Assembly: GCA_963969495.1 (NCBI GenBank)
Contig: OZ018318.1
Coordinates: 177,314,246-177,378,245, forward strand
Direction of reading: 5' to 3'
DNA from: Ceratothoa steindachneri
Lineage: Eukaryota; Arthropoda; Malacostraca; Isopoda; Cymothoidae
Length of the DNA: 64,000 nucleotides
This document shows, in pieces, positions 12,140 to 24,458 of the stretch (its first letter is position 1; each line of letters begins with the position of its first letter). A program made the position numbers and the translations under genes. Under the pieces are notes generated by a model. That model did not search any database. It was not told where the DNA came from and saw only the letters and a program-made list of their open reading frames with translations.

Positions 12140-13215
12140 AACAAGGGGATTTTTGTGTATTTGAATAATAATTTCATCTTAGTTTGGTAAAGATTATGTT
12201 TTTTTTATCAAAGTTATTTTTAATATTTTTTTATAATTTAAAAAAAAAATGAGTTTAGAAATAAATATAAATATCGAAATTTTGTCAATATTTTTAAAAC
12301 CAAAAGAATTACAAATGGTGAAGTTCATCATCATGGTTTTTAATTAAAGTTATTTCTAATAATTCTTTTATAATATCAAAAATAAAATGGTGAAGTTCAG
12401 AAATAAATATAAGTATCAAATTTTGTGATTTTTTTAAAAACTAAAAGAATTACAAATGGGGAAGTTAACAAAATTTATTTTTATATATCTTCTATAATTC
12501 TATATTTTAGCAACGTGATATTTTGAAAGGATTAAAATTAAGTTTAGATTTTCTTTTTAAAATTATTATACTTGGCAAGGTCAGAAAATTTTGAAAAATT
12601 TAACCATAGCTCATTTTTTTCCATTTTAGATTTTAAGCTTAGTAGGGAAGACATTGCCTGGTAATAATAATAGTATATTGTTTTTAGAAAAATGCAAATA
12701 CATTTCACGTTACTTATTAACTAAAAAAAAATACTATTTTTTAAGAAAAGAAGTGGCTCTCCACTCTTTATTTAGCTCTAAACATTTTTAAGTGCAACTA
12801 GCTATTCCCTACTGATAAAGATTAAAATTTTAAATCTATTTTAGAAATAATTGTCCGAAAAATTAAGGATATACCCAAAAATAAAAGGAAAAAGCAATCA
12901 TGGTTAAATTTCTTTAGATTTTCTGAATTTCACCAATTATAATAATAATATAGGTAATAATTATAATAAAAGTATTATCTTGATTTCAGAAAATTTCAAA
13001 AACTTACCAGCTCATTCATTAACCAAGCCCAAAAAATATTTTTACCATTTTTTTACTGCTTTCCGAAAAATCCCGTTCTGTAAATATAGTTATAGATAAA
13101 GCGGAAAGGTGAAAAAAGGTTGAAAGGAAAAAGAGTAAAGTACTGAAATAGAAACTTCAACTCACGTTGAAAAAAAAGTGGAATTTTCTCCAAGAATAAA
13201 ATAAAAAAGCAACCA
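12140..13215 (+). repeat. Shuffled AT-rich repeat, unit II and partial copies
   Basis: Two adjacent diverged copies of the TGGTGAAGTT/AATAAATATAA block lie at about 12150-12325 and 12326-12510. They are followed by the TTTAGCTCTA block (near 12770), the AAAGATTAAAATT block (near 12817) and the CCAATTATAATAATAATA block (12930-12960). A further fragment at 13185-13215 repeats AAAATAAAA..AACCATGGTTAAAT, also seen at about 12882-12912. Confidence 0.65.
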
Positions 13216-16130
13216 TGGTTAAATCTGTACAATTCGTAAAATATGCTGTAATTTAATAGGGTATTATCATAATAAGTTGTTTACCATTCCCACATATATT
13301 TATGGTAACAATATGACTATGATAGTAAAAATTATTTTAATGATGTAATTAATTTGTGCCATTGACAAAACTAATATAAATTCTTGGGAGAGGGAACTTT
13401 TTTCAAGAGTATGATGATATTATGGCCCATATACAGTAGATTAGTTGATCGAAAATATCATGGCCGTTGTGCAGTTAATGTAAAGCAAAATTTAACAATG
13501 CATATTGCTTCTGATCTCTTATAGGACGTTCATCGTCTTTTAAAGAAAATACCATAATTTATTTAAGATTTCTAGTTATCTTCCCCGAAAACTCGTTTTA
13601 ATTACTCTCATATACCTTATTCTCTGCTGTCTCAGGAAACTGACCATTTTATATTTATTTTTTTTGAAAGCGTCATTCTATTTGTTTTTAACGCTTACCA
13701 TTCCCCTTTAGAACTAGATACATTCCATAGGACGTGGCCTGTGTTACTTATTCCTTTCTACTAACCGCATTAAAATTATTGTTCATAAAACGAGTAAAAC
13801 ACCAAGTTAGTAGTAAGGCTGATGGTTGGAACAAATTTTATTTACTGTGTTTAATTTTGACAATTTGGGTTCATAAGTGAAAAAGATTTACATTTATTGT
13901 AGCATATTTTGACTTGCTTAATCATAGACTAAATCTAATATAACGTGATACCTTCCTTTATATTCGGTCTATATGTCAGAATTATGAAAATATTCGAAAC
14001 CTTACGGAGGCCAGATGGATTTTATAAGATGCTTAATACTGAAAAGAAAATTGAGTGCAGTAATTCCTTGGAAATAAAGTTTTTCTGAGAATAAAAATAG
14101 TTTGATCCGGGATGATAAACAAATTATCCGAATATAGTAAAAAGACAAATATCTACTAAAAGATTCGCATTAGAAAATTCTCTATTGTCTCTGCAAAATT
14201 TAAATTGGGAAAATGTAGGAAATAACCTTAATACGATGTTAAAAATATTCATAACACCATGGAAGAAAATATACTGCGGATTAATGTGGAAAATTATAAG
14301 GAATCAATACCGTTGACGTTTATGAAATTCACAAGGGTGTAACACACGGTTATAAAATTTTTCTTCTTCCAGCAAATGAATTAATGAAGCAATACAAGAG
14401 CTTATCCATCCATGAAAACTTGCGCGATTGCTATTAAATTGACTGAGTTTTAGGAGTTTCTGGCTTAATTAGACGAGGATGAACTTTTACACCGTTTTGT
14501 CATAAAATGGGAGTAAAGTAGATATGACCCATCCTTAGCCCATAAATTTTGGTACAATACTAGACTCCCTTTTAGAAGACAAAGAATTTGCTGGAGTTAC
14601 GATCTATATGAGTCCTTTCTTCTCAAAAGCCTTTAGTTCGGAAGGTCGTACGAAGAGCTCATGGCTGCCAAAAAATTACAATTTTTTTTCTTATTTTCCT
14701 GCTTTCTACGATCTGACGCTCTTAGCAAAGCATTTGTGTCAATTATTAAGAGAAATTTAAAATTAAAATTTTTATTAAACCCTTCAAATTAATATATCAG
14801 AACTGACAAGATCTTTTAACTCCATTGAGAAAGAAAGAGTTGGGGATTTTAAAGCCTTTTTAAGAGGTTTTTTAAACGATTCCTAAATCTACTTATGGCA
14901 GACGGTCCAAAGTACCTGATAATTTTGATTAATCCAAACCATTTTTTTTATTTTTGAGCTTTAGTTGGCGCAGTCCATTATTGCGATATTTATGCCCTCG
15001 TTGTTCAAATAAAAGAAATTTTGTTTCCAACCAGTTTTTTAGAAATGTCCTTACTCTTAAAGGGTGACGTCCTGCTGAATTCATTTAAAAGTATACCTCT
15101 GAAATGTACTAGATGATGGAAATTTTATGGTAACGAGGTACTATGTGGATTCCTCATTGTCAGACTCAAAGTTTTCGAATAATAATATTTCTGCAAATAC
15201 ATTTCTACAGCAGACTCACAAAAGAAAAACGAGAAGGCTACAGCAAAGTTTCTTTAAACTTTAAGTGCATAACAAACTTAATCAATACAATGACATCTTT
15301 AGGACTTGGGAGGGAGGGGTTGGGGTAACTTTGCCAGTGATGTACACTTTTTGTCCTAAGCCAGAATGAAGAAGAAAGGGACCCCACTTTTAAACTATTT
15401 TTTGCCTAAAAATTACAAAATAAAAAGATCTTTTTATATATTAATCTGAACAAATAGCGAAAAGCGGGGCGGAGTCATTACACAAAATATAGACATGAGA
15501 GAGAATTTTGGTTTTCAAATTTGGAGTAAGCGCCCTCCATCTAATTAGGAACACTTATTCATATGTCTGTAACAAACAAAAAGTTTAAATTTGTTGCCTA
15601 GCGTTATAAATCATCTGACATTTCCAATTTTGATTCTGCTTTGCTTTAGTATTTGCTCTTTAAAATGGTCATTCATCTGCGCTTAAAATGAATAGACTAA
15701 AGGAAGGGAGATATGGATGGTCTCTAAACCAGATTGACTAAAAACAAACTTCTTTCTTGCTTTGGAACCTTTAAACCGATCATAACCTCGAATGGGAGAA
15801 TTATAATTAAATTAATCATTTATTATTTCCAAACGTCATAAGCAGAGCTAAAATATAACAGAACAGTATTTGTTAGATACATGAAAAATAAGACATTACT
15901 GAATAAATAAATGGGCCTTTAGAACGTAAATGGTAATTTAATGTTATGGGTTACCAGCAGAATCTTAAAAAAGAGGCTATTATTAGTGCCTGATTAGTTA
16001 AAGCCAAATTACATGAGTAAAAAGGGAATACGCATAATTACAGAAGTAGCTAAAATTAAGCAAACTGACCTTGCATTCTCTAATTATTTAACTTTAAACT
16101 ATAAACCAGTGGTAGTGGAAATAACATAGT
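13216..16130. other. AT-rich DNA, nothing recognised
   Basis: No gene or named repeat could be supported. The 61-codon open frame at 15143-15328 (+) has no motif. Confidence 0.5.
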
Positions 16131-16355
16131 GAAGATAACATCCGTCTCTTTCTGTGACCCTCCAAGTGTCTTGTAAATTACCAGCTTACTTACGTTAAAT
16201 ACACTGATGGATCCGTAGGGATGGAAGGCAAAAAGGAGTGAATCAAAATTAGCAACTCTAAAGTTATAAACGGATTTTTATATACTTTTAATGGGGTGTT
16301 CATAAGGTATTTCTCAACCTAACCTATGAAATTTATGAAAGCATTCTCAACATTT
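16131..16355 (+). repeat. 225-bp dispersed repeat, copy 2
   Basis: Direct-orientation partner of 7559-7783, ungapped, about 15 mismatches by eye. The alignment starts abruptly after ..AACATAGT and stops in a T-run at about 16356. Both ends are as sharp as in copy 1, which supports a discrete element edge at GAAGATAACATCC. Confidence 0.85.
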
Positions 16356-16356
16356 T

Positions 16357-18800
16357 TTAAAATTGCCTAACTTAAGGAAAAAATAATTAAAATCCATTGT
16401 AAGTACCCCAAATATACATCTGTATATAGACACCATTACGACGCAACAAAGAATCAGCAAGCTATATGATTGCTCTACAAAACGCAGTTTACCCCAAGTC
16501 TATATCTACATTTGAACCCATTTTATATCTATTTGAATTATGTAAATAAATACATGTGTTAATGATAGTGTAGTTTCCATAATCAATTCCTCTCTGACGA
16601 AGAGGATATTGTTTGAAAGTTCTATAATTAAACCGATGCTTGACACCAACACCCATCAAGGGACATACTGGGAAACAATTTCCCGGTTTTATTATTTATT
16701 TTTCTCCTTTAAATTCAAATGAGTCTTTTTTAAATTCGCAAAATTTTATTATTTCACGCAGAAAATAAGTCATGGCTTTAGTCATAAGCTAAATAAGTTA
16801 CAGTTTAGAGCATCAGGGAGTGCAGAGCTGGCAGTAAAGTTTAGTTTGCTCTTTAAATTTTAGTTGATTTGAAAATTTATGTACTATTAAAAGAAAATTA
16901 GGCATAATTATTTAACTAATATTTTATTATATAAGGCTTATTAGCCAGTTAAATGAAAAAGTATAAATACATTAATTTTAAATTGATATTTACCCCTGAC
17001 TTTAAACATGCTTCTCTTCCTTTTTTGTTGTGTTTTTTTTCGATGGGAACTTAGCTCCTTTTTCGGTATTCGTACTTGTCAGTCTTTAGTGTTTAACAGT
17101 TTAAGCCGTGGCCAACTAGCATTATATATGTAGTTTAAAACTATAAAGTTCGTTTTAAAACATCTTAAATTCCCAGCCAATTTATTATTATAATTTATTC
17201 AATCTGTTTTCGTCGGTTAAGGGAAGGTCAAAAGTGTTTGGATGAATTACTTGGGTTATGGTAGTGGAAAGAGCTTGGCCTAGTCAGAATTTATTTAAGA
17301 AAAAATGGTATACACACAAATTAGAATAAGAAATAAAAATGATGAACAAAAGTACCATCAGGAAAGATTGTCTAGAATAAAACAGTTTGGATTAGGTAGA
17401 GATTAATAATATACACAAAATTTATAGGAATAAAAATATAGAACTCCGTCATCAGTCGGCAATAATGAGGGCCCTAAGCGAAAAAGTGATCACAATTAAT
17501 TTGGATTTAAAATAACACGAGAATTATATTTGGATGAGAATATATAAATAAAGCGGTTTGGCAAGCTATTCACATTCCTCATTCTAAATTATCACTGACT
17601 TTGATAACTGAATTCTCTGAACTCGCACAGTTTTCTTATTTTCTACCAGCATCAATGAGCTAGTCTTCCCAACCACTAATTTATTTATCATAATTCAATA
17701 TGTAACCCTTAAACTCTCACACACTTCGATTCAATACATGGGATCTTAGGCTTACAAAGAGTTCAGTCAGAATTTATGTTTGAAAATGTAATTAATTATT
17801 TGTATTAGAAAACTCGTCAAATATTCTTCATATAGTTTTATAAAACGTTTTGTTTATTGATTCCCAACTGTATTTCTATGATTAAACCATATTAATCTGA
17901 AGAAAAAAAATTATAGTGAAATAATGTGATCATATTCGGGATAATTAGTTGTTTTACGTGTTTTTGAGGAAAAACGATTTGAGTAAGGTTAGAAAGTGCG
18001 AATGTGTAAATTATATAGAGGTTTGAGGATGTAATAATCCTTGTGATGTCATCTCATAAAAGGCTATATTTAATTGTAGTTAAATCTAAAAATTTACTCT
18101 TGCCTTTGGTGCTTCTCTGCTCACATATTTTAGTCAATCAACGTTATTCCTCTCCTCAGTTATTGGTAACATTGGAAAGAAAAAGGAAAGAGAAATAATA
18201 GAGAAGCAAAGTAAATAAATAGGACTTGTCATCATTGGGGCATAGCTGGTGGTTTTCGTCCTGCTACTCCTCTATCTTAGACTTTGCTTGTTAATCCTCC
18301 AACTCAAGCTTGAATCTCAGCCAGATCTACCCATGCTGACGTTATAACTGAATCTTAAATAAAACGAGTTATGATAGATTTTTTTCGGGCTCATACAATC
18401 CAGTATTAGAAGGAATTGAATTGAATGTCCTAGCATATTATGCTGGCTGTAGATAGGGACAATCTAAACACGAGCTAATTCGTATATTAAACAACTTAAA
18501 ATTCTAAATTAAATTGACTAAATATGCAAAATTAGATTCTCTACTTTAGGTTCTGTTTGATAATAGCCAATATTGAAGACTATAGAAACAACTAGTTTGT
18601 GTACTCCCAAAATTAAATGAGGAGAGAAAAAGCTTATGAATGGATAGAGTGCGAGAGTTTAATTGTAGTGAAATCACAGTAGAAAAACATTTTTACAAAA
18701 CTGGTGCAGTGACGGCACATCTCCTAAATAAATATTTCGTCACCTTTTCTCCCTATGTCTCTGTTTTGGAAAGGACAGCTTGGCGTTATGACATGCGGTG
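16357..18800. other. AT-rich DNA, nothing recognised
   Basis: No gene, RNA gene or repeat could be supported in this stretch. Confidence 0.5.
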
Positions 18801-18867
18801 GATGTGAAATATACTTTGTCGATGTGAACATCTCTTACTAGATGGGCAAAATATATTTTACATCCAC
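18801..18867. repeat. Short hairpin (about 22-bp arms)
   Basis: The arm GTGGATGTGAAATATACTTTG (18801 onward) is matched by an inverted copy ending ACATCCACT at about 18867, with two to three mismatches and a loop of roughly 20 bases. It does not extend further, so it is a small foldback and not a full MITE. An open frame at 18842-19042 (+) starts inside it and contains CRDCGAQC, but nothing else supports a protein. Confidence 0.55.
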
Positions 18868-18869
18868 TA

Positions 18870-20465
18870 TATACCTAACACAATTATTGTGGCTTGGAAT
18901 TTTTAGGGGGGAACAGGATGTAATTCGTAACCCTTTCATTTGTCGCGATTGTGGGGCGCAGTGTATGGCATTTTCATCGGAATTCCCGTTTCGTTGTAAA
19001 CTTGTTTTTATTTGTGTTCCACTTGCTAATATAAGTTTCTAACATTAAGACCTCATCGATTTGGGAGAGGCATTGATGAGGCTTGTAAGGTAGGTACAAC
19101 AGTGAGTGCAGTCGATTTACGTCTCCAAAATCATTCAGTGTTAGTCAGCCACATGACGTGGAGTATAAAGTATCTCTCTTTTTTTCGAAGAATATATCAA
19201 GAAAAGTGAATCTGTAATGACGAGTTAGTTTGCCGTCCGGATCCACTTTGTGCTTGTACATAATGATCCAGATAAGAATTTGTTAATCTTAAATCTCTTT
19301 GTTAGATAAAAAGAAAATGTGACCTGAAATAATGAATTAATGAAGGCCATTGCGTTAAATCATGAGAATTTCTGAGCTGGATCATAGTTTTTAATTTTCT
19401 CTATATGTGGAAAAAAGGAGACCACATTGGTTTTGTATAGGCGATTTCATTTGATTCATAGAAATAATCCAGTTTTCATCAATTAGTTTTCATTTGGAAC
19501 ATTTTTCGACAGATCTTAAACTAAAACGGGTCTCGAGTGGCAACTCAAATTGACTTAAACAACGAAACACTTCGGGCCTGAAATTGAAGATTATAATTCC
19601 TTATTTAACGCCTAGATTTCCACTTATGTCGCGTCATCTTACATTCGTGACCCAAGATTCAGATAGGATCGAACGGACAATTTTGTTTCTTTTAAATTCG
19701 TGAGTTCTAAATTTCGGAATCAGACGCCTAAAAATGCGAGTAAAGATTTTGCATTTTAGATGAATCATTGGAGATAGTTCATATAATTTTGCCTCGCAAT
19801 GGAAAATTATAAAGATTAAGAAAAGATAACACACTCCTTGCTAACTTATGTTCTTTTTGAATGAATGTCAAATTAATATTTCAAGAAATGACAGGGCAGA
19901 CATAATGCAAGACAACAGATCATCTTATGACTGTAGTGAGAAGGCATTCTGTAGCATACATTCGTTTTTCTAAAAATAATTATTCAAATTATTATAAAGT
20001 CTATATTTAATACGAATGGAATGATTCTTAGAAAATTAATTTTTCTTTAAAGCCAACAAAATAATTGGATTTTTGAGATAAGAGACTAAATTGCTATGCC
20101 AAACAAGAACATTTCCCTCCTTGTCGCAAAATAAAAGAAAGAGGTAGTAACTAGGATAATATTAATGAACTCTGCAAATGACTATAAACAGAACAAAATA
20201 AAAACAATCTACCTTTACTGCCGAGCCCAACAAAAGGCTAACAATATCACTACAAAAGGTTTTGAAAACCTTCATTTTAAATTCAAAAGTTTTATTCCTT
20301 AAAATTATAATATTTACGAATTCCATTCTTCCAAGCCATCTTACAAAATATTCAATAACTAATTAGTGTCAAGAGCATATATTTGCGCAACAATAATTTG
20401 GTTATTTTTTGCAAAGGATCCCGTCGAAGAAGTCATTAATGTATTGTCCATACACTTCCCAAGAT
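18870..20465. other. AT-rich DNA, nothing recognised
   Basis: No supported feature. The 66-codon open frame at 19634-19834 (-) shows no motif. Confidence 0.5.
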
Positions 20466-20484
20466 TAAATATTGAATTTCATCT

Positions 20485-20932
20485 ACATTACTCTAATATT
20501 GGCTGAAATTGTCCGGCTATGCTTAAATTGGTTCGGACCAGGCGTAAAGGTTTGTGCAAACGTTCGGGACCCAACATGAGCAGGGTCAAGCAGCTCTTTA
20601 TGCAGCGGATGTTCTTCGAGGCTTGTGGGTAGAGGTGTGAAACATCGCTGAGTGTAGTAGATGACAAGTTTTTTAAAATGGATGGAATCAATTTACCTCT
20701 TCGAAGGTTAGAGATGGCCGCCATTGAATAGCAGAATATTCTGGCATTTGTGTATATACACATTGTAAGAAGGAGGATAAGGCTTTCGTAGACGAATATT
20801 GAGTGTTTTGCTCTGAGGGCTAGGGTTCGGATGGCAGTTGTAGCGAAGCCCGTTGTTATGGCCACTTCTGTCAAGGAGGCATCGCAAGCGACCATTAGGC
20901 CACTGGCTCTGGGGGGCCACTAGCATCGCCAT
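20485..20932 (-). pseudogene. RNase H-like domain of the retroelement
   Basis: The 135-codon frame begins VACDASLTEVAI (a DAS motif where the first catalytic Asp of RNase H belongs). It continues with HSIFVYESLILLL, matching the Glu of the second helix, then YSMAAISNLRRGK, which corresponds to the DSxxAIxxLxxG motif with the expected Asp changed to Tyr. The end (NIRCIKSC..) looks like the region of the last catalytic Asp but is frameshifted. A short overlapping frame (20708-20932) covers the same DNA in another phase. If the Tyr is genuine, the domain is inactive. Confidence 0.65.
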
Positions 20933-21099
20933 CTGCAGTCATTAGGTCCATGAAGCGGGTATCTGTTATAAAGTTTTTAGTGTTTTGGTCGCAGAGCAGG
21001 GTCCAGAAAAAAAAGGGAGTTGTAGTATTGGCGTGATGAAATTAATTAGGCTGACAATCGCTGCCAGAACTTTTCGCTCAATGCTGGGTTATTGCAATG

Positions 21100-21840
21100 C
21101 TTGAGTGCTCTGTGGACTTTGTTTCTCATTTTTTATGTGAGACATGCAGAGTCTTTTAGGAGGTTTATTTGAACCCTTAAGTAATTTAGGCACGTGGTGG
21201 GCGTTAGTTGAAACTTGCCATGGTTTATTTGAAGAGAGGAACTTAGGAAATTTTCTAGGACGTTGAGGAGGCTATCCATTTTTCTTATTAGTAGGATATC
21301 ATCCATGTATATAAAGTCTTGAACGTTTTCTTGTCTGGCCCAATGGTTAGCAATTGACTCTAAGCAGTATTGTATTATGGTCGGTGCTCCGCAGAATCCC
21401 ATGGGTAACCGTTTGAAGCGCCATCTTTGGCCTCCTATTTTAATACCAAATTGATGTATGGGGCTTGGGTGTAAAGGGATATTTTAGAACCCATTTGAGA
21501 CGTCCAGTTTTATAGCCATATCTCCTTTTTGTTTATTATTGAGGACTTTACCTATGGTGGGGAGAATTTATTGGTCAGTGAAAACATGTCGTAGATAAGC
21601 CGCATTATTTTATCGGGCTTTGCTACTCCGAAGACGCAGTGCGCTCTAGTGATATTATCTGTGATCTCTAGAACGACGCGTTCGACTAGCTTTTCTACTG
21701 CCCCGATCATTCTAGGATCTTGGCTTTCAAAATGTCTATATCCTTTAGGCATGAATATTTTTACGCCTTTTCCTCGAGCACTTTTAATAACATTGTTAAC
21801 AGGAGTAACTCGACTTAGGTCTCCTGGTTGTGACATTTTG
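21100..21840 (-). pseudogene. Reverse transcriptase domain of the retroelement
   Basis: The N-terminal part (frame 21552-21836) contains FESQDPRMIGAVEKLV and a VFGVAKPDKIMRLIYD motif, where residues near the fingers domain are expected. After a stop and frameshift, KLDVSNGF (motif A, with the catalytic Asp) is followed by RFKRLPMGFCGAPTIIQY (motif B-like, RLPMGF) and then DFIYMDDILL (motif C, YMDD). A LNYLRVQI segment follows (thumb, motif E-like). All the diagnostic motifs are present, but the frame is broken at least twice. YMDD is typical of retroviruses and hepadnaviruses and is less usual for gypsy, where YLDD or YIDD dominates. Confidence 0.8.
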
Positions 21841-22269
21841 ATGTGGGCGAAGTATTTTGTACTTTTTGGTTGAAGACGGTCTATAGTTGGGGTAATTTGT
21901 TCTTGTTAGCCGTGGCCGTTATTGTTGTCAGTGTTTTTATCTTTCTTGTTTTGTACTTCGTACTTTGGTCTCATAATATCAGAAGGACCGTTGAGATAAT
22001 TAATAAATGGGTCTATGCTTACGGTTTTTTGGATTGAGACTATTTGTCTATGTTTATAACGGTAGGCACCACCAATCCTGGTTGTAGGATAACTGTAATG
22101 GACTGGGAGTTAGTTGGGAATTGAACAGGAGCCTGACATGTGTCTATAATGTGTAGGCTTGATAATTCAGACGAAACCTTTTCCAGGTTGCCTAAAGCGT
22201 GAAGAGAGAGGGGTTACTGGCGATTCTACTAACCGAAGTAGATTTATTAACCGTAAGAGTCACGTGTTC

Positions 22270-23640
22270 TTCTAGGCTTACGTCGTACACTTGGGATACC
22301 TGGGCATCTGGTAGCGATCATGGATAAGGGACACCGTTTGAGTTGAAATATACACTGTCGCACATATATGTATGTATTTTAATGGCACTAGTAGAAATTT
22401 ATTATTATTATTGTAATTATTACTATTGCCTGGTATACTAGATTCAAGAATTGACACTTTATCCCTTATAAACTCGCTTATGTTATCACTGAGATATGAT
22501 AGATCATTTAATGCATTGGATAAAAAACTAAAATGAGATTTTAAGCTCGTGCTGTAAATGGGATGGTAGTTTAAGCCAGGCGATCCGAGGTTGCGTCTTG
22601 AGGAGCTTGATCCAGGTTCCCATTCGTTTATGGTGTTTGTTGGCTGATTTCTTGTGAGTTGGGAGATGGCCCTTAGGTTCCACATAGGCACATGTGGAAA
22701 TGATTGTGCTGTTGCCAGTTTTTGAAGACGGGCTCATAGAGACGGAAAGTTCAGAAAAAGTGGAAGACGGTGTTGAGGCAATTCTTCCCCTAGCGAGGTT
22801 TAGGAGGAACTCCTATTCCTTTTCCATCTTTTATCGCGCAGTTCTCTGAGTATTCGGCTTACGCGGTCGACGCCAATCAGCATTTCCGCCTCCGCGTCCT
22901 CTACCCATTGGGGCTTGAGATCAGTGCACCTGCTAGTGTGTGCAGACTAGGCGTCGATGCCAACCTTTCCTTGCTGTCATGTCCTTGGCGGATAGTTGGA
23001 TATTGGAGCTGATGATGGCATGCTTCTTTTCGTCTTTGATGGTCGGTCTACATCCGTAGTAGAGCACGACATAGAACAAACGAAGTCGCTGTAATAGCTT
23101 TTCTCACTCGGCATTTGTGAGGTGTTCTCGGAGTCAAAAGAGGGTAAGTAGCGGACTGATTTCCTCTTGATCCCGGCGTTTGAACGCGGATTTTGTTATG
23201 TTCTCTTTTAGGTTCTTAACAACGACCGACCACCGGATTTGGTTTAGTTTGTTGGGAGCAGGGCCACTCGGTGGAGTCCGAGAGGCCGGGGGCAAATCGA
23301 GAACTAGTCGTTATAGAGGAAAAGCGAGAGGGATATTCTCCCGGTAGCGAGTATTTTCTGGCGTTTCCCGAATGGACCTTGCAGGATGATCCTAACGATC
23401 TTCGCGTACTGAAGGTGCCATGGTTTGAGTACTCACGTTGGGGCGAAGAAGTTCTCGAAGTGTAGGTGGTGATGGTGAGGCGTCTGATGCTGAATTTCCT
23501 GCTGACGTATGACGTGAGCGCGGGGCACCTGCCCTCACACAGGTGTAAAGCGATGAATCCAGAGGTGTGGCTTCACTGCCGGTGCCTTCAGGTTCAGAAG
23601 TAGCTCCGGGCGTGTCCGGTAAGGTGGCAAATACTTAATA
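22270..23640 (-). pseudogene. N-terminal (gag-like or protein-primer-like) region of the retroelement
   Basis: Minus-strand frames 22278-22691 and 22528-22737, plus broken frames up to 23640, form a hydrophilic region. It is rich in S, P, T and E at the start (near 23590-23480) and in K and R further on (near 22960-22790, with a cluster ending RDKRWKRNR). No zinc knuckle (CCHC) is visible. I take it as the N-terminal ORF of the retroelement because composition and strand agree and no other element intervenes. Its function is unknown. Confidence 0.45.
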
Positions 23641-24458
23641 GACGATGTTTAACTTATCTATAGTTGTATCGACAATGGTAATGGCCAAATCTTTATAATT
23701 GTTTAGGCTGAAATTCGAAAGTGAAATTTTTCCTCAGATAACAACAAACCCTTTGGTTTGATCAAGATACGTAGATCATTTTTTTTTCCTGCTGGTCTTA
23801 CAATAATATCTAATACTAACAGATCTTCATTCAAAATCTTTTGAACTTACACTCTATAATAAAATTAAAGGTCGTACGAGAACAAAATAATTACCTACCC
23901 TGTCTAGACATCAAGTTTTTGAGCATTAATATTTCATTATTTTATCTATAAAGGGTAAAACCAACAAATTTAAATTGTATTACAATCTTTTATTCGTGCC
24001 ATAATAAATCCATTAACGTGTTTAAAGTTTAGTCCCCAATATTTCGAGAAGATATCAGTTGATCTCTCCACCAAGATATACCTAATTTTATTACCTCTAC
24101 TCTTTTTCAATTGATGTATTCACTATGTTTTATTGAAATCTATTTGTTATAGTTCTAATGATTCACGAAATAATTGGGAAAAAAATGTTTTAAAGTATTT
24201 TGCTGCAATAAATCATACGGATTTTAGAAACAATCACAACTGTAAAAATCTATTTCCAAGAGCGATTAGAGGGGGTGTATTTAATTCCTTTTAAAAATTA
24301 GTCTAAAGTGCACGGAGAAACATTGAAATAAAAATAGATCTTTTGATTTTAGTATGGTGAGAAGAGTAAAAGTTAATATAAGAAGAAGAATTAACTGGTT
24401 TCCGATAGACAGGTAATTTGAAACCAGAGGGCACTTCCAGTGGTTAGTCCTAAATTCT
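23641..24458. other. AT-rich DNA, nothing recognised
   Basis: No supported feature. The minus-strand open frame 24281-24496 overlaps the start of the following Penelope-like fragment and is not credible. Confidence 0.5.

Larger units (their letters stand above)
20470..23640 (-). mobile_element. RT-RNase H retroelement, clade unclear, decayed
   Basis: A 3.2-kb minus-strand block reads in the order N-terminal region (23640 to 22270), reverse transcriptase (about 21840 to 21100) and RNase H-like domain (about 20895 to 20480). It then passes into AT-rich sequence with no integrase, GIY-YIG, or tyrosine recombinase visible. I found no long terminal repeats at either side. The whole block is richer in G/C than its flanks. 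The layout resembles DIRS-like or pararetrovirus-like polymerases more than standard Ty3/gypsy, but motif A (LDVSNGF) and motif C (YMDD) do not let me place it. It is broken by several stops and frameshifts. Confidence 0.7.

Noticed and set aside
18842..19042. Possible zinc-finger protein (CRDCGAQC)
   Set aside because: A single CxxC pair in a 66-codon frame starting within a hairpin; no second pair and no context.
23271..23465. Plus-strand open frame in a GC-rich part
   Set aside because: Shadow of the minus-strand retroelement ORF.
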